64,000 nucleotides of DNA, from NCBI RefSeq assembly GCF_035762065.1, contig NZ_DASTPW010000028.1, positions 13,820 to 77,819 of the forward strand, written 5' to 3'. The number at the start of each line of letters is the position of its first letter. The first letter of the stretch is position 1. The notes under the pieces were generated by a model. The model saw nothing but the letters and a program-made list of their open reading frames with translations, was not told the DNA's origin and did no database searches. A program made the position numbers and the translations under genes. This document shows, one piece after another, positions 17,739 to 26,626 of this stretch. This DNA comes from Methylibium sp035762065. GTDB lineage: Bacteria; Pseudomonadota; Gammaproteobacteria; Burkholderiales; Burkholderiaceae_C.

Positions 17739-20350
17739 CGCGGGGCGGCCTCGTCGACCGGCCAGAAATCGCGCCGGCACAGGCCGCGTGCGGCGCAGTG
17801 TTCGCAGGCGCGGGCTTCTCCCAGCGCGGGCAAGGTGGCGCCGTCGGCGAGGCGCTCGAAATCGTCGGCCAGGCCTTCGAGCAGCGCGGCGCCGGAGGCC
17901 TCGACCTGCGGATGCGGCACCAGCTCGGGCGACTTGTTGGTGTCGAGCGCGAGGTAGGCCGCCTCCAGCCCGCCGGGCGGCTCGCCCTCCGTCGCGCTGA
18001 GCAACGCGGCGTAGAAGGCCAGCTGCGTGTCTTCGAGGGGCTCGCGCACGCGCGTCTTCAGGCCCGCGGCGGCGCTGGCCTTGTAGTCGAGGATGCGCAT
18101 GCGCCGGCCTCGGGCCGGCACGGTCTTCGCGTCAACGCGGTCGATGCGGCCGCGCCAGGCGGGCATCGCGCGCGCGGCGCCGGGCAGCTTGACGGCATCG
18201 AGCGCGAGCGGCCATTCGTGCCGCTCGACGCGCCAGCCGGCCGCCTCCTGCTCGCGCAACCAGGCGAGGTAGCGCGGCGCGAAGGCGGCGAAGGCGAGCT
18301 CGAAAGGCAGGAAGTCTTCGTCGTCGCGCACAAGGGCGGCGATCGCCTCGCGCGCCGCGGCGGCGAGATGCGCCTCGTCCTGCCCGGGCTGCGCCGGGTC
18401 GCGACGCTCGTGGAAGTCCTTCAGCAGCGCATGCAGCCACGAGCCGTGCTCGCGGGCATCGACGGCGTCGTCCAGTTCCTCGGCTTGCGCGAGCCCGAGC
18501 ATGCGCAGCGCGAAGTACCGGTAGGGGCAGGCACGCATCGCTTCGTAGGCGGTGGCGCTGACATCGGCCGGCACGAGCGCCGGCGCGCGCGGCGCCGGGC
18601 GGCCGATGGGTGCGGCGGCCGTGGATCGCAGCTCGCGGGTGTCGTCGGCCGCGACGAGCGGCTGGCCGGCGCGTTCCGCCGCCCACGCCAGTTCGAGCAG
18701 CGGCGCCGCGGGCAGAACGCGCTCGCTGCCTTCGCCGTGTCGCACGAAGAACGAGGCGCGCGGCACGCGCAGCAGTTGCGCGAAGGCGCGGCGTTCGGCA
18801 TCGCGCCGCTGCGCGTCGGTCGGCACGCCGAGCGCGCGCGCGGTGGCTTCGCCGAGCAACGAAGGCGAGCCCGGCGCGCCGAGGTGCTGCGCATCGGCGC
18901 CGGGGCAGACGACCGCCGCGAACGGCCGCAGCGCAGCGCGCGCGAGCGGCGTGATCACGACCTGCGCCTCGGCGGCGGCCGAGGGCCGGAACGCGACCGA
19001 CTCCAGCACCTGGCGGACCCAGCCCGCGAACGCGCTCGCGTCGAGCTCGATCGCGGCCAGCGGCGCGGGCCAGCCGGGCTCGAAACGCAAGGCGTCGAGC
19101 ACCTGCGCGCCGGCGGCATCCTCGGCGAGCAGGTCGAGCAGGCCGGCGCGCCGCAGCGCCTCGCGCAAGCGCTGCAGCCATTCGCCGAGCGGCCGCGCGT
19201 CGTCCGCACGCAGGGCTCGCGCGATGTCGAGCCAGTGCTGCCGCAACGGCTGCCAGCGGGCCTCGATGGCCTCGGCCTCCAGGCGCGCGAGCGAGGCGAT
19301 GCCGCGGCGACGCAGCCAGGCTTCGAAGCCGTGCAGGCCGAGCGCCGCGGCGGCGGGGCCCTGGGTCATCGCGTCGAGCCAGTCGTCGGCCGATGCGCCG
19401 GGCTGCGCGGCGCGCAGCAGCGCGACGACGGCCGCGCCTGCGCGTGTGGTGGAAAGCATCCAGCCGCTTTCGTCGTCGATCGCGACCGCTTGCCGATCGA
19501 GCAGCGCGCGCACGCGGCGCAGCAGCACGCGATCGAGCGCGATCAGCGCGACCGGCGCCTCGCCGCGCGCGAGATGCGCAAGCACCTGAGCCGCGCTGCG
19601 TTGCGCTTCGTCCTCGAAATCGCGGCAGGTGGTGAGGCGGCGCTCGGCGGCGGGCCAGCCAGCCGCGTCGTCGAGCGGCACATCGGCGTCGAGCCAGAGC
19701 GCCGGGGTCGACGCGTCCGACGCCATCCACGCCGCGACCGCCGGATCGACTGCGCCGAGGCGCAGCGCGACGCGCGCGGCCGGACGGCTTGCGTGCAGCG
19801 CGTCCGCCGGCGTCGCGCCCGCGCGCAGCGACCACGACAAGGCGAAGGCGGCGAGCATCGATTCGGCCGAGCCGCCGGCCGGCAGCTCGCGCCGTGCCGT
19901 TTTTGTCCAGGCCGAGCGCCCGGGCTCGGGCAGCGCCAGCCGCGCGTACGCCAGCGCGTGCGTCGTTTCGACGACGCGGCGCACGATGGCGTCGAAGCGC
20001 AGCGGGTCGTCGGTCGTGGCGCGCGGCAGCCGTTCCCGCAGCGCGCCGGAGACGGCGAGCGCATCGACCAGCGGATCGAAGCTCGGCGCGCCGGCCTCGG
20101 GCGGCAGCGGCGGCGCACTGCGGCGAGCGAGCGTCTGCGTTGTCTCGAAACGCGGCATCCAGGGCGCGTCGGGCAACGCGGCCCAGGCCGCTTCGGCGAG
20201 CGCAAGGTGCTGGGCGAAGGGCAGCAGCACCAGCAGGTCGCGCGTGGGGAGCCCCTGCGCGCGCGCGAACGCTGCGATGTGGCGCACCAGTTCGGGCCAA
20301 GCTTCGCCGGCGCCGAGCCGCACGACGGGCGCCGTATGCTCGTCAGTCAT
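17735..20350 (-). CDS. addB: AddB-type subunit with PD-(D/E)XK nuclease and iron-sulfur cysteines
   Basis: 871 residues. It is the second AddAB subunit, a degenerate helicase plus RecB-like nuclease. The N-terminal half lacks a Walker A GxGKT, as in many proteobacterial AddB proteins. The C-terminal third has a nuclease core: HGSWLHALLKDFHER, an aspartate in GRIDRVDA and RMRILDYKASAAAG. One cysteine in MRACPYRYFALRM (about 607) and the C-terminal C-X2-C-X5-C (CEHCAARGLCRRDFW, about 850-860) together form the four-cysteine set that binds a [4Fe-4S] cluster in AddB. Translation is coupled to addA by ATGA. It diverges from trxA across 154 nt. Confidence 0.88.
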   Translation of the reverse strand: MTDEHTAPVVRLGAGEAWPELVRHIAAFARAQGLPTRDLLVLLPFAQHLALAEAAWAALPDAPWMPRFETTQTLARRSAPPLPPEAGAPSFDPLVDALAVSGALRERLPRATTDDPLRFDAIVRRVVETTHALAYARLALPEPGRSAWTKTARRELPAGGSAESMLAAFALSWSLRAGATPADALHASRPAARVALRLGAVDPAVAAWMASDASTPALWLDADVPLDDAAGWPAAERRLTTCRDFEDEAQRSAAQVLAHLARGEAPVALIALDRVLLRRVRALLDRQAVAIDDESGWMLSTTRAGAAVVALLRAAQPGASADDWLDAMTQGPAAAALGLHGFEAWLRRRGIASLARLEAEAIEARWQPLRQHWLDIARALRADDARPLGEWLQRLREALRRAGLLDLLAEDAAGAQVLDALRFEPGWPAPLAAIELDASAFAGWVRQVLESVAFRPSAAAEAQVVITPLARAALRPFAAVVCPGADAQHLGAPGSPSLLGEATARALGVPTDAQRRDAERRAFAQLLRVPRASFFVRHGEGSERVLPAAPLLELAWAAERAGQPLVAADDTRELRSTAAAPIGRPAPRAPALVPADVSATAYEAMRACPYRYFALRMLGLAQAEELDDAVDAREHGSWLHALLKDFHERRDPAQPGQDEAHLAAAAREAIAALVRDDEDFLPFELAFAAFAPRYLAWLREQEAAGWRVERHEWPLALDAVKLPGAARAMPAWRGRIDRVDAKTVPARGRRMRILDYKASAAAGLKTRVREPLEDTQLAFYAALLSATEGEPPGGLEAAYLALDTNKSPELVPHPQVEASGAALLEGLADDFERLADGATLPALGEARACEHCAARGLCRRDFWPVDEAAPR

Positions 20351-20504
20351 GGCAGCCGTGCTCGCGCAAGCGCCCGGCCGCTAAGCCCGCGATAGCCGGC
20401 GCCGCTTTCGCAGGGCCGGCGCCGCGAAGGCCCTGTGCCAAAATCAGTGAGCATTTTTCGGCCGTGCAAGCGTCGCGCGGCAGCGCCTTCCCGAGGACAT
20501 TCCG

Positions 20505-20834
20505 ATGGCCAGCGAACTGATCAAGCATGTGTCCGATGCGTCGTTCGACGACGACGTGATGAAGTCCGGCAAGCCGGTCCTGGTCGATTACTGGGCCGAG
20601 TGGTGCGGCCCGTGCAAGATGATCGCGCCCATCCTCGACGAAGTCGCCAAGGATTACGACGGCAAGCTGCAGATTGCCAAGATGAACGTCGACGAGAACC
20701 GCGACGTGCCTGCGAAGTACGGCATCCGCGGCATCCCGACGCTGATGCTCTTCAAGGACGGCCAGCTTGCCGCGACCAAGGTCGGCGCCCTGTCGAAGTC
20801 CCAGTTGACCGCCTTCCTCGACGGCAACCTATAA
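20505..20834 (+). CDS. trxA: Thioredoxin 1
   Basis: 109 residues, the standard length of a cytosolic thioredoxin. The redox motif WCGPCK (C34, C37) and the cis-proline loop RGIPTLMLFKDGQ are intact. It is the general dithiol reductant for reductases and peroxidases, itself reduced by thioredoxin reductase. The ATG at 20505 follows a GAGGACATT stretch. It lies directly upstream of rho, the common trxA-rho arrangement. The 154 nt upstream, shared with divergent addB, contain only a weak -10-like CAAAATC (about 20448). Confidence 0.98.
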   Translation: MASELIKHVSDASFDDDVMKSGKPVLVDYWAEWCGPCKMIAPILDEVAKDYDGKLQIAKMNVDENRDVPAKYGIRGIPTLMLFKDGQLAATKVGALSKSQLTAFLDGNL

Positions 20835-20836
20835 TT
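20806..20836 (+). promoter_or_regulatory. Candidate sigma-70 promoter for rho inside the end of trxA
   Basis: TTGACC (20806-20811) and a consensus TATAAT (20831-20836) are separated by 19 bp, slightly longer than ideal. The -10 box overlaps the trxA stop codon. Transcription would start near 20843, giving a leader of about 235 nt ahead of rho. Confidence 0.55.
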
Positions 20837-20842
20837 TCGCGC

Positions 20843-21077
20843 ATTCGAGCTCGAGGCCGGAGACCCGCGGCCTCGGTGCTTCGAGCGACAAGCCTTCCTG
20901 CCACGTTCGTCGTTCGATACGTCGCGGGCAACGGCTCCTCCCCCAGCATTCCAGAACCGCATTTCGGTCCCGTCGCGTGAGCGGCGGCTCTCGGATCGGC
21001 CGACCCGGATTCCAGCGTCCGGGCCGCCTTCGGCGCCAGCGCAGTCGCGCGCGCCGCTCACCTGCAAGGTGCCCAGC
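20843..21077 (+). promoter_or_regulatory. Long structured leader ahead of rho
   Basis: The trxA-rho gap of 243 nt has no gene. It contains an 8-bp hairpin (CGAGGCCG 20853-20860 with CGGCCTCG 20869-20876), without a T run, and further GC-rich inverted repeats between about 20982 and 21035 (GGCGGC...GCCGCC). In E. coli rho is autoregulated by attenuation in its leader; a similar role here is inference from position and length. Confidence 0.4.
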
Positions 21078-22340
21078 ATGCATTTGTCCGAACTGAAGAC
21101 GCAGCACATCAGCGAACTCGTCAAGATGGCCGAGGGCCTCGAGATCGAGAACACCGGCCGGATGCGCAAGCAGGAGCTGATGTTCGCGATCATGAAGAAG
21201 CGCGCCAAGCAGGGCGAGCAGGTCTTCGGCGACGGCGTGCTCGAAGTGCTTCCCGACGGCTTTGGCTTCCTGCGCTCGCCCGACGCAAGCTACTTGGCGA
21301 GCACCGACGACATCTATCTTTCGCCGAGCCAGGTCCGCCGCTTCAACCTGCACACCGGCGACATGATCGAAGGTGAAGTCCGCGTGCCGAAGGATGGCGA
21401 GCGCTATTTCGCGCTGGTGAAGGTCGACGTCGTCAACGGCATCAGCGCCGACCAGAACAAGCAGAAGATCATGTTCGAGAACCTGACGCCCTTGTTTCCC
21501 AAGGAGCAGTTCAAGCTCGAGCGCGACATCAAGGCCGAAGAGAACATCACCGGCCGCATCATCGACCTGGTCGCGCCCATCGGCAAAGGCCAGCGCGCGC
21601 TGCTCGTCTCGCAGCCCAAGAGTGGCAAGACGATGATGATGCAGCACGTCGCCCACGCGCTCGCCGCGAACCACCCGGACGCGCACCTGATCGTGTTGCT
21701 GGTCGACGAGCGGCCCGAGGAGGTCACCGAGATGCAACGCACGGTGCGCGGCGAGGTGATCAGCTCGACCTTCGACGAACCCGCCGCGCGGCACGTCCAG
21801 GTCGCCGAGATGGTGATCGAGCGCGCCAAGCGGCTGGTCGAACTGAAGAAGGACGTGGTGATCCTGCTCGACTCGATCACCCGCCTCGCGCGCGCCTACA
21901 ACAACGTGCTGCCGAGCTCGGGCAAGGTGCTGACCGGCGGCGTCGATGCGAATGCGCTGCAGCGCCCGAAGCGCTTCTTCGGCGCAGCGCGCAACATCGA
22001 GGAAGGCGGCTCGCTGACCATCATCGGCACCGCGCTGGTCGACACCGGCTCGAAGATGGACGAAGTGATCTACGAGGAGTTCAAGGGCACCGGCAATTGC
22101 GAGATCCACCTCGACCGCCGCATGTCGGAGAAGCGGGTCTACCCGTCGATCCTGATCAACAAGTCCGGCACGCGCCGCGAGGAGCTGTTGCTCAAGCCCG
22201 AGATCCTTCAGAAAAGCTGGATCCTGCGCAAGCTGCTCTATTCGATGGACGAGATCGAGGCTATGGAATTCGTGCTGGACAAGATGAAAGCGACGAAGAC
22301 CAACCTCGACTTCTTCGACATGATGCGTCGGGGCGGCTGA
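21078..22340 (+). CDS. rho: Transcription termination factor Rho
   Basis: 420 residues, the usual length. The hexameric RNA-dependent ATPase ends transcription of untranslated RNA. The start is ATG 21078 (MHLSELKTQHISELV), homologous to the E. coli opening; a GTG three codons upstream is possible. The N-terminal RNA-binding domain includes GDGVLEVLPDGFGFLRS. The ATPase shows Walker A-type QPKSGKTMMM, Walker B VVILLDSITRLARAYN, and the Q- and R-loop regions ending GTRREELLL. There is no large insertion like those in actinobacterial Rho. Confidence 0.98.
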   Translation: MHLSELKTQHISELVKMAEGLEIENTGRMRKQELMFAIMKKRAKQGEQVFGDGVLEVLPDGFGFLRSPDASYLASTDDIYLSPSQVRRFNLHTGDMIEGEVRVPKDGERYFALVKVDVVNGISADQNKQKIMFENLTPLFPKEQFKLERDIKAEENITGRIIDLVAPIGKGQRALLVSQPKSGKTMMMQHVAHALAANHPDAHLIVLLVDERPEEVTEMQRTVRGEVISSTFDEPAARHVQVAEMVIERAKRLVELKKDVVILLDSITRLARAYNNVLPSSGKVLTGGVDANALQRPKRFFGAARNIEEGGSLTIIGTALVDTGSKMDEVIYEEFKGTGNCEIHLDRRMSEKRVYPSILINKSGTRREELLLKPEILQKSWILRKLLYSMDEIEAMEFVLDKMKATKTNLDFFDMMRRGG

Positions 22341-22439
22341 CCGGCCCGGCATAATCGCTGGCTCTTCAACGACGGCAAGTGCGCTGCGGCTCGATGTTCG
22401 AGCTCGGGCGGCGTGGCTCCCGCAACGACAGGAATCCTC

Positions 22440-22703
22440 GTGAAAGAAAACACCCACCCGAACTACCGCGACGTCTGCTTCGTCGATCTGTCGAACGGCT
22501 TCAAGTTTGTGACCCGATCGACGGCCGCCACCCGCGAGACGATCAAGATGGACGACGGCCGCGAGCTGCCCCTGTTCAAGCTGGAGACCACCAGCGAGTC
22601 GCACCCTTTCTACACGGGCACGCAGAAGAGCGTCGATTCGCTCGGCGGCCGTGTCGAGAAATTCCGCAACAAGTTCGCCCACCTCGGCGCGAAGAAGAAG
22701 TAG
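22440..22703 (+). CDS. rpmE2: 50S ribosomal protein L31 type B
   Basis: 87 residues from GTG 22440 (MKENTHPNYRDVCFVD), with AGGA upstream. Type B L31 lacks the zinc-binding CXXC motif of type A; only one cysteine is present here. The signature SHPFYTGTQKSVDSLGGRVEKFRNKF is intact. An upstream ATG (22413) would add nine residues not found in the family, so GTG is preferred. It lies 99 nt after rho with a -10-like CATAATC at 22350 and is followed by a strong terminator. Zinc-free L31 paralogues are often tied to zinc limitation, but here it may be the only copy. Confidence 0.95.
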   Translation: MKENTHPNYRDVCFVDLSNGFKFVTRSTAATRETIKMDDGRELPLFKLETTSESHPFYTGTQKSVDSLGGRVEKFRNKFAHLGAKKK

Positions 22704-22737
22704 GCCGGCATGCGCCCACGGCGCGGGCCTGCATGCG

Positions 22738-22764
22738 AAGGGTGGCCACGGCCACCCTTTTCTT
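22738..22764 (+). terminator. Intrinsic terminator after rpmE2
   Basis: A 9-bp perfect stem (AAGGGTGGC 22738-22746 with GCCACCCTT 22751-22759) with a CACG loop is followed by TTCTTTGG. It lies 34 nt past the rpmE2 stop and ends the trxA-rho-rpmE2 unit. Confidence 0.85.
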
Positions 22765-22819
22765 TGGTTCACGCACAAGCCAGTTCGAGCGCAAGGCCGG
22801 CCCGCCACAATGGCGCGCC

Positions 22820-24511
22820 TTGACGACCACCACGCCCACGCCCGCCCTCGTGTCGCAGCGAGCGGCCCAGCGCCTGCCGCGCATGGCGCTGCTGCTGTTC
22901 TGCGCGGCCTACCTGCTGCCTGGCCTGTTCGACCGCGACCCCTGGCGGCACGCCGACGTCACCGCCTTCGGCTACATGCTCAGCCTCGCCCGCGAGGCCG
23001 GCGACACCTGGCTGCCGACGATCGGCGGCCTGCGCGGCGACGGTGCGCTGTTCCCGTACACGTTGGGCGCCGCGGCGATCCGCCTTTTCGGCGAGTGGAT
23101 CGGCCCCGCCTTCGCCGCGCGCCTGCCGTTCGCCGCGCTGCTCGCCGGAACGCTCGCCTTCACTTGGTACAGCTGCTACCACCTCGCACGCACGGAGGCC
23201 GCACAACCGCTGCCTTTCGCCTTCGGCGGCGAAGCCAGCCCGACCGACTACGCCCGCGCGATCGCCGACGGCGCGCTGCTCGCGCTGATCGCCACGCTGG
23301 GCCTGTTGCAGCTCGGCCACGAGACGACCCCTGAACTGGCACAGCTTTTCGCCACTGCCCTCTTCATGCATGCGCTCGCGATCAGCACGACGCGACGCCT
23401 GTGGGCCGGCATCGAAGCCGCACTCGCGCTGGTGATGCTGGCGGCCAGCGGCGCGCCGACGATGGGCCTGGGTTTCGCGATCGGCGCCCTCGCGGTCAGC
23501 CTGCGTTCGAGCTATCCGATGGCCCGCGCTCTGGTGCCCTGGCTGGTCGGAGGAGCGATCCTCGCCGCGGCGACCGGCACCGCGCTTGGCGCGTGGCGCG
23601 TACGGCTGGAGTCGCCGTCGTCGCTGCTTCAGCTGCCGCAGCTGCTGATCTGGTTCACCTGGCCGACTTGGCCGATGGCGCTGTGGACGCTGTGGCGCTG
23701 GCGCAAGCATCTGCAGCACCGGCACATTGCCGTGCCTTGCGTGCTGGCCGGCGTGGCGCTGATCGCCTGCGCTGGCATGGGCGGATCGGACCGGGCGCTG
23801 ATGCTGGGCCTGCCGGCGCTCGCGGTGCTCGCCGCGTTCGCCCTGCCGACCTTGCAGCGAAGCGTCTCGGCGGCGATCGACTGGTTTTCGGTCGCGTTCT
23901 TCAGCGCCCTCGCGATCGTCATCTGGGTGGTCTACGCGGCGCTGCAGACCGGCATGCCCGCGAAGACTGCGGCCAACGTCGCGCGGCTGGTGCCCGGCTA
24001 TCCGGGCAGCTTCTCCTGGATCGCGCTCGGCTTCGCCGTCGCCGCGACCCTCGCCTGGTTGCTGCTGGTGCGCTGGCGCACCGGCCGGCATCGACCGGTG
24101 CTGTGGAAGAGCCTGGTGCTGCCGGCCGGCGGCCTCAGCCTGTGCTGGCTGCTCGCGATGACGCTGCTGCTGCCGGTGCTCGACTACGCGCGCAGCTATC
24201 GCGTGCTGATCGACCGGCTCGCGCAGCATGTGCCGACCGACGCCTGCATCGCCACCGTGGGCCTGCGCACCAGCCAGATCGCGGCGATGGAGTACCACGG
24301 CGGCTGGCGCGTCGAGATCGACGACGCACTGCCGCCCGGCGGGCGCGCCGCCTCGGGCTGCGAATTCCTGATGCTCCCGGTACGCCGCGCGACGACCGAC
24401 GACGGGCTGCGCCGTCCCGGCTGGCAACTGATCGCACGCGAGCGGCTGCCGACCGACCGCACCGAGCAAACGGCCGTCTACCGCCGCAGCGCCGTCGCGA
24501 CCGCGCGCTGA
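22820..24511 (+). CDS. GT39/ArnT-like integral membrane glycosyltransferase
   Basis: About 563 residues if started at TTG 22820; GTG 22850 and ATG 22883 are alternatives, and none has a clear ribosome-binding site. A CACAATGGCGCGCC -10-like motif precedes the TTG. A first TM helix (MALLLFCAAYLLPGLF) is followed by the aspartate motif DRDPWRHADVTAFG typical of the first periplasmic loop of PMT/ArnT-type polyprenyl-phosphate sugar transferases, then about ten further hydrophobic segments and a C-terminal periplasmic domain with paired cysteines (TDACIATVGL and ASGCEFLML). Such enzymes move a sugar from an undecaprenyl carrier to lipid A or protein; the acceptor is unknown. It converges on phoR with 1 nt between. 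Confidence 0.82.
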   Translation: MTTTTPTPALVSQRAAQRLPRMALLLFCAAYLLPGLFDRDPWRHADVTAFGYMLSLAREAGDTWLPTIGGLRGDGALFPYTLGAAAIRLFGEWIGPAFAARLPFAALLAGTLAFTWYSCYHLARTEAAQPLPFAFGGEASPTDYARAIADGALLALIATLGLLQLGHETTPELAQLFATALFMHALAISTTRRLWAGIEAALALVMLAASGAPTMGLGFAIGALAVSLRSSYPMARALVPWLVGGAILAAATGTALGAWRVRLESPSSLLQLPQLLIWFTWPTWPMALWTLWRWRKHLQHRHIAVPCVLAGVALIACAGMGGSDRALMLGLPALAVLAAFALPTLQRSVSAAIDWFSVAFFSALAIVIWVVYAALQTGMPAKTAANVARLVPGYPGSFSWIALGFAVAATLAWLLLVRWRTGRHRPVLWKSLVLPAGGLSLCWLLAMTLLLPVLDYARSYRVLIDRLAQHVPTDACIATVGLRTSQIAAMEYHGGWRVEIDDALPPGGRAASGCEFLMLPVRRATTDDGLRRPGWQLIARERLPTDRTEQTAVYRRSAVATAR

Positions 24512-24512
24512 T

Positions 24513-25889
24513 TCAGCGCGGCTCGGCGCGAGCCGTCTCGGCGGCTTCGACGACGTCGCGCGACTCGCGCCCCCGCTGCGCCGTCGCCACCGAACGCAGG
24601 CGCACCGCAGGAAAGACGAGCCGGAAGGTCGAACCCCGACCCGGCTCGCTCTGGATGTCCAGCTCGCCGCCGTGGCGCTGCACCACGTGCTTGACGATCG
24701 ACAGCCCGAGCCCGGTCCCGCCGGTCTCGCGCGAGCGGCTGCCGTCGACGCGGTAGAAGCGTTCGGTGAGCCGCGGCAGATGCTCGCGCTCGATGCCCGG
24801 CCCGGTGTCCTTCACCGAGAACTCGCCCGAGCCGTCGGCAAGCACGCGCCAGGCGATGTCGATGCGGCCGTCGGTGGGCGTGTAGCGCACCGCGTTGTTC
24901 GCCAAGTTCGACAGCGCGCTGTGCAGCTCGGTTTCAGCGCCGGCGATCTGCAGGTCGCTCGCGCCGGCCAGCGCGATGCGATGCCGGCCCGCCGACAGGC
25001 TGCGCGCGTCCGCCTCGACTTGCCGCAGCAGCGGCGCCAGCGGCAGCCAGCGATCGGACGCCGGCCGCGGGCTGCCCTCCAGCTGCGCCAGCGTCAGCAG
25101 ATCGGTCACGAGCCGCTGCATGCGCAACGTCTGCTCGCCCATCAGCGTCAGCACGCGCCGGCGCTCGACCTCCGTCAGCGGCAGCGTGCCCATCGTCTCG
25201 ATGAAGCCGGCCAGCACCGTCAGCGGCGTGCGGATCTCGTGAGAGACGTTGGCGACGAAGTCGCGCCGCATGCTGTCCGCGCGTTCGCGCTCGGTGACGT
25301 CCTGCGAGAGAACGAGCCGCATGCCGTCGCCGTAGGAGCGCGCCAGCACCGAAATCGTCGCGCCGCGGCTTTCGAAGCTGACCGGCTCGCGGAACACGCC
25401 GGCCTGCAGGTAGGCGACGAAGGCCGGCGCACGCACGAGGTTGGTCACCGGCTGGTGTCGGTCGCGCAGCGGATCGAGCCCGAAGTGCGCCGCGGCGACC
25501 GAATTGCACCAGTCGATCTGCTCGGCCGCGCTGAGCATCAGCACGCCGTTCGGCGAGGCTTCCATCGCGTCGCGGAACTGCGCGAGGCGCGCCTGCTCGG
25601 CAGCCGTCGCGCTCTCGCGCTGGCGCAGTGCGCGCTCGACGCGGTAGGCCAGCTCGCCCCAGAAGCCGGGGTCGCGCGGCGCGTCTTCGTCCTGCGCGCC
25701 CTGCAGCCACGCGATGATGCGCACGCCGCGCAGCGTGTCGATGGTCGCGACCGTCACGATCGCGATCGCCGCGCCGGTCAGCATCCCCCAGCCAGGAGTG
25801 TCGAAGCTGTGGCCGACGAGCCAACCCACCGCTGCCCCGGCCGCCATCGCGACCACCGCGACCAGCAGGCGCGGCAGCAGCCAGTTCAT
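24513..25889 (-). CDS. phoR: Phosphate regulon sensor histidine kinase PhoR
   Basis: 458 residues. Two N-terminal TM helices (about 7-27 and 33-53) with almost no periplasmic loop fit PhoR, which senses through the Pst transporter and PhoU rather than directly. A PAS domain (about 105-190) precedes the HisKA motif DFVANVSHEIRTPLTVLAGF. The HATPase domain has NLANNAVRYTP (N box), VKDTGPGI (G1) and GGTGLGLSIVKHV (G2). It is last in the pst-pho operon, 25 nt after phoB. Confidence 0.96.
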   Translation of the reverse strand: MNWLLPRLLVAVVAMAAGAAVGWLVGHSFDTPGWGMLTGAAIAIVTVATIDTLRGVRIIAWLQGAQDEDAPRDPGFWGELAYRVERALRQRESATAAEQARLAQFRDAMEASPNGVLMLSAAEQIDWCNSVAAAHFGLDPLRDRHQPVTNLVRAPAFVAYLQAGVFREPVSFESRGATISVLARSYGDGMRLVLSQDVTERERADSMRRDFVANVSHEIRTPLTVLAGFIETMGTLPLTEVERRRVLTLMGEQTLRMQRLVTDLLTLAQLEGSPRPASDRWLPLAPLLRQVEADARSLSAGRHRIALAGASDLQIAGAETELHSALSNLANNAVRYTPTDGRIDIAWRVLADGSGEFSVKDTGPGIEREHLPRLTERFYRVDGSRSRETGGTGLGLSIVKHVVQRHGGELDIQSEPGRGSTFRLVFPAVRLRSVATAQRGRESRDVVEAAETARAEPR

Positions 25890-25914
25890 CGGGGCGCTCC
25901 GATCGCCGCGCGCC

Positions 25915-26613
25915 TCAAGCCTGCAGCGCGACCTGCTGCGTCAGGCGGTAGCCGGCACCGCGCACCGTCTCGATCATCTGCGCGCAGCCGACCGGCGACA
26001 GCGCCTCGCGCAGCCGCTTGACGTGGACGTCGACGGTGCGCTCCTCGATGAAGACGTGATCGCCCCAGACGCGATCGAGCAGCTGCGCGCGCGAGTGCAC
26101 GCGCTCGGGGTGCGTCATCAGGAAGTGCAGCAGGCGGAATTCGGTCGGGCCGATCTTCACGTCCTGCTCGCCGCGGCTGACACGACGCGTCGAAGGATCG
26201 AGCTTCAGCGCGCCGAGCTCGACCGCACTGTCGAGCGCCTCCGGCGCCTTGCGGCGCAACACCGCGCGGATGCGTGCCATCAGCTCGTGCGTGGAGAACG
26301 GCTTGGTGAGGTAGTCGTCGGCGCCGGCATCGAGGCCGGCGACCTTGTCACCCTCGTCGGCGCGCGCGGTCAGCATGATCAGCGGCAGCTCGCGGGTGCG
26401 GCTCTCGCCGCGCCATTTCTTCGCGAGCGCGAGGCCCGATTGGCCCGGCAGCATCCAGTCGAGGATCACCAGGTCGGGGAGCACGCGGTCGATCTCGAAC
26501 TGCGCCTGGTCGGCCGTCGCCGCGATCGTCACCTCGAAGCCCGCGTGACGCAGGTTGATGGAGATCAGCTCCGCGATCGCCGACTCGTCCTCGACCACCA
26601 GCACTCGACTCAT
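25915..26613 (-). CDS. phoB: Phosphate regulon response regulator PhoB
   Basis: 232 residues from ATG 26613, chosen over a GTG one codon upstream because AAGGAGG is then correctly spaced (5 nt). The receiver domain has acidic residues in VVEDE and the phospho-acceptor aspartate in LVILDWMLPG (D52). The C-terminal OmpR-type winged helix reads VHSRAQLLDRVWGDHVFIEERTVDVHVKRLR. Phosphorylated PhoB would bind the PHO boxes seen at pstS and at the fasciclin gene in this window. Confidence 0.97.
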   Translation of the reverse strand: MSRVLVVEDESAIAELISINLRHAGFEVTIAATADQAQFEIDRVLPDLVILDWMLPGQSGLALAKKWRGESRTRELPLIMLTARADEGDKVAGLDAGADDYLTKPFSTHELMARIRAVLRRKAPEALDSAVELGALKLDPSTRRVSRGEQDVKIGPTEFRLLHFLMTHPERVHSRAQLLDRVWGDHVFIEERTVDVHVKRLREALSPVGCAQMIETVRGAGYRLTQQVALQA

Positions 26614-26626
26614 CACGTCCTCCTTG

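Noticed and set aside
14427..20350. AddAB read as part of an anti-phage island
   Set aside because: No other defence gene, integrase or atypical composition nearby; it is a core recombination enzyme in this position.
17669..20395. A 908-codon plus-strand frame opposite addB
   Set aside because: Low-complexity Arg/Ala-rich translation with no motifs, antisense to a gene with clear nuclease and cysteine signatures.
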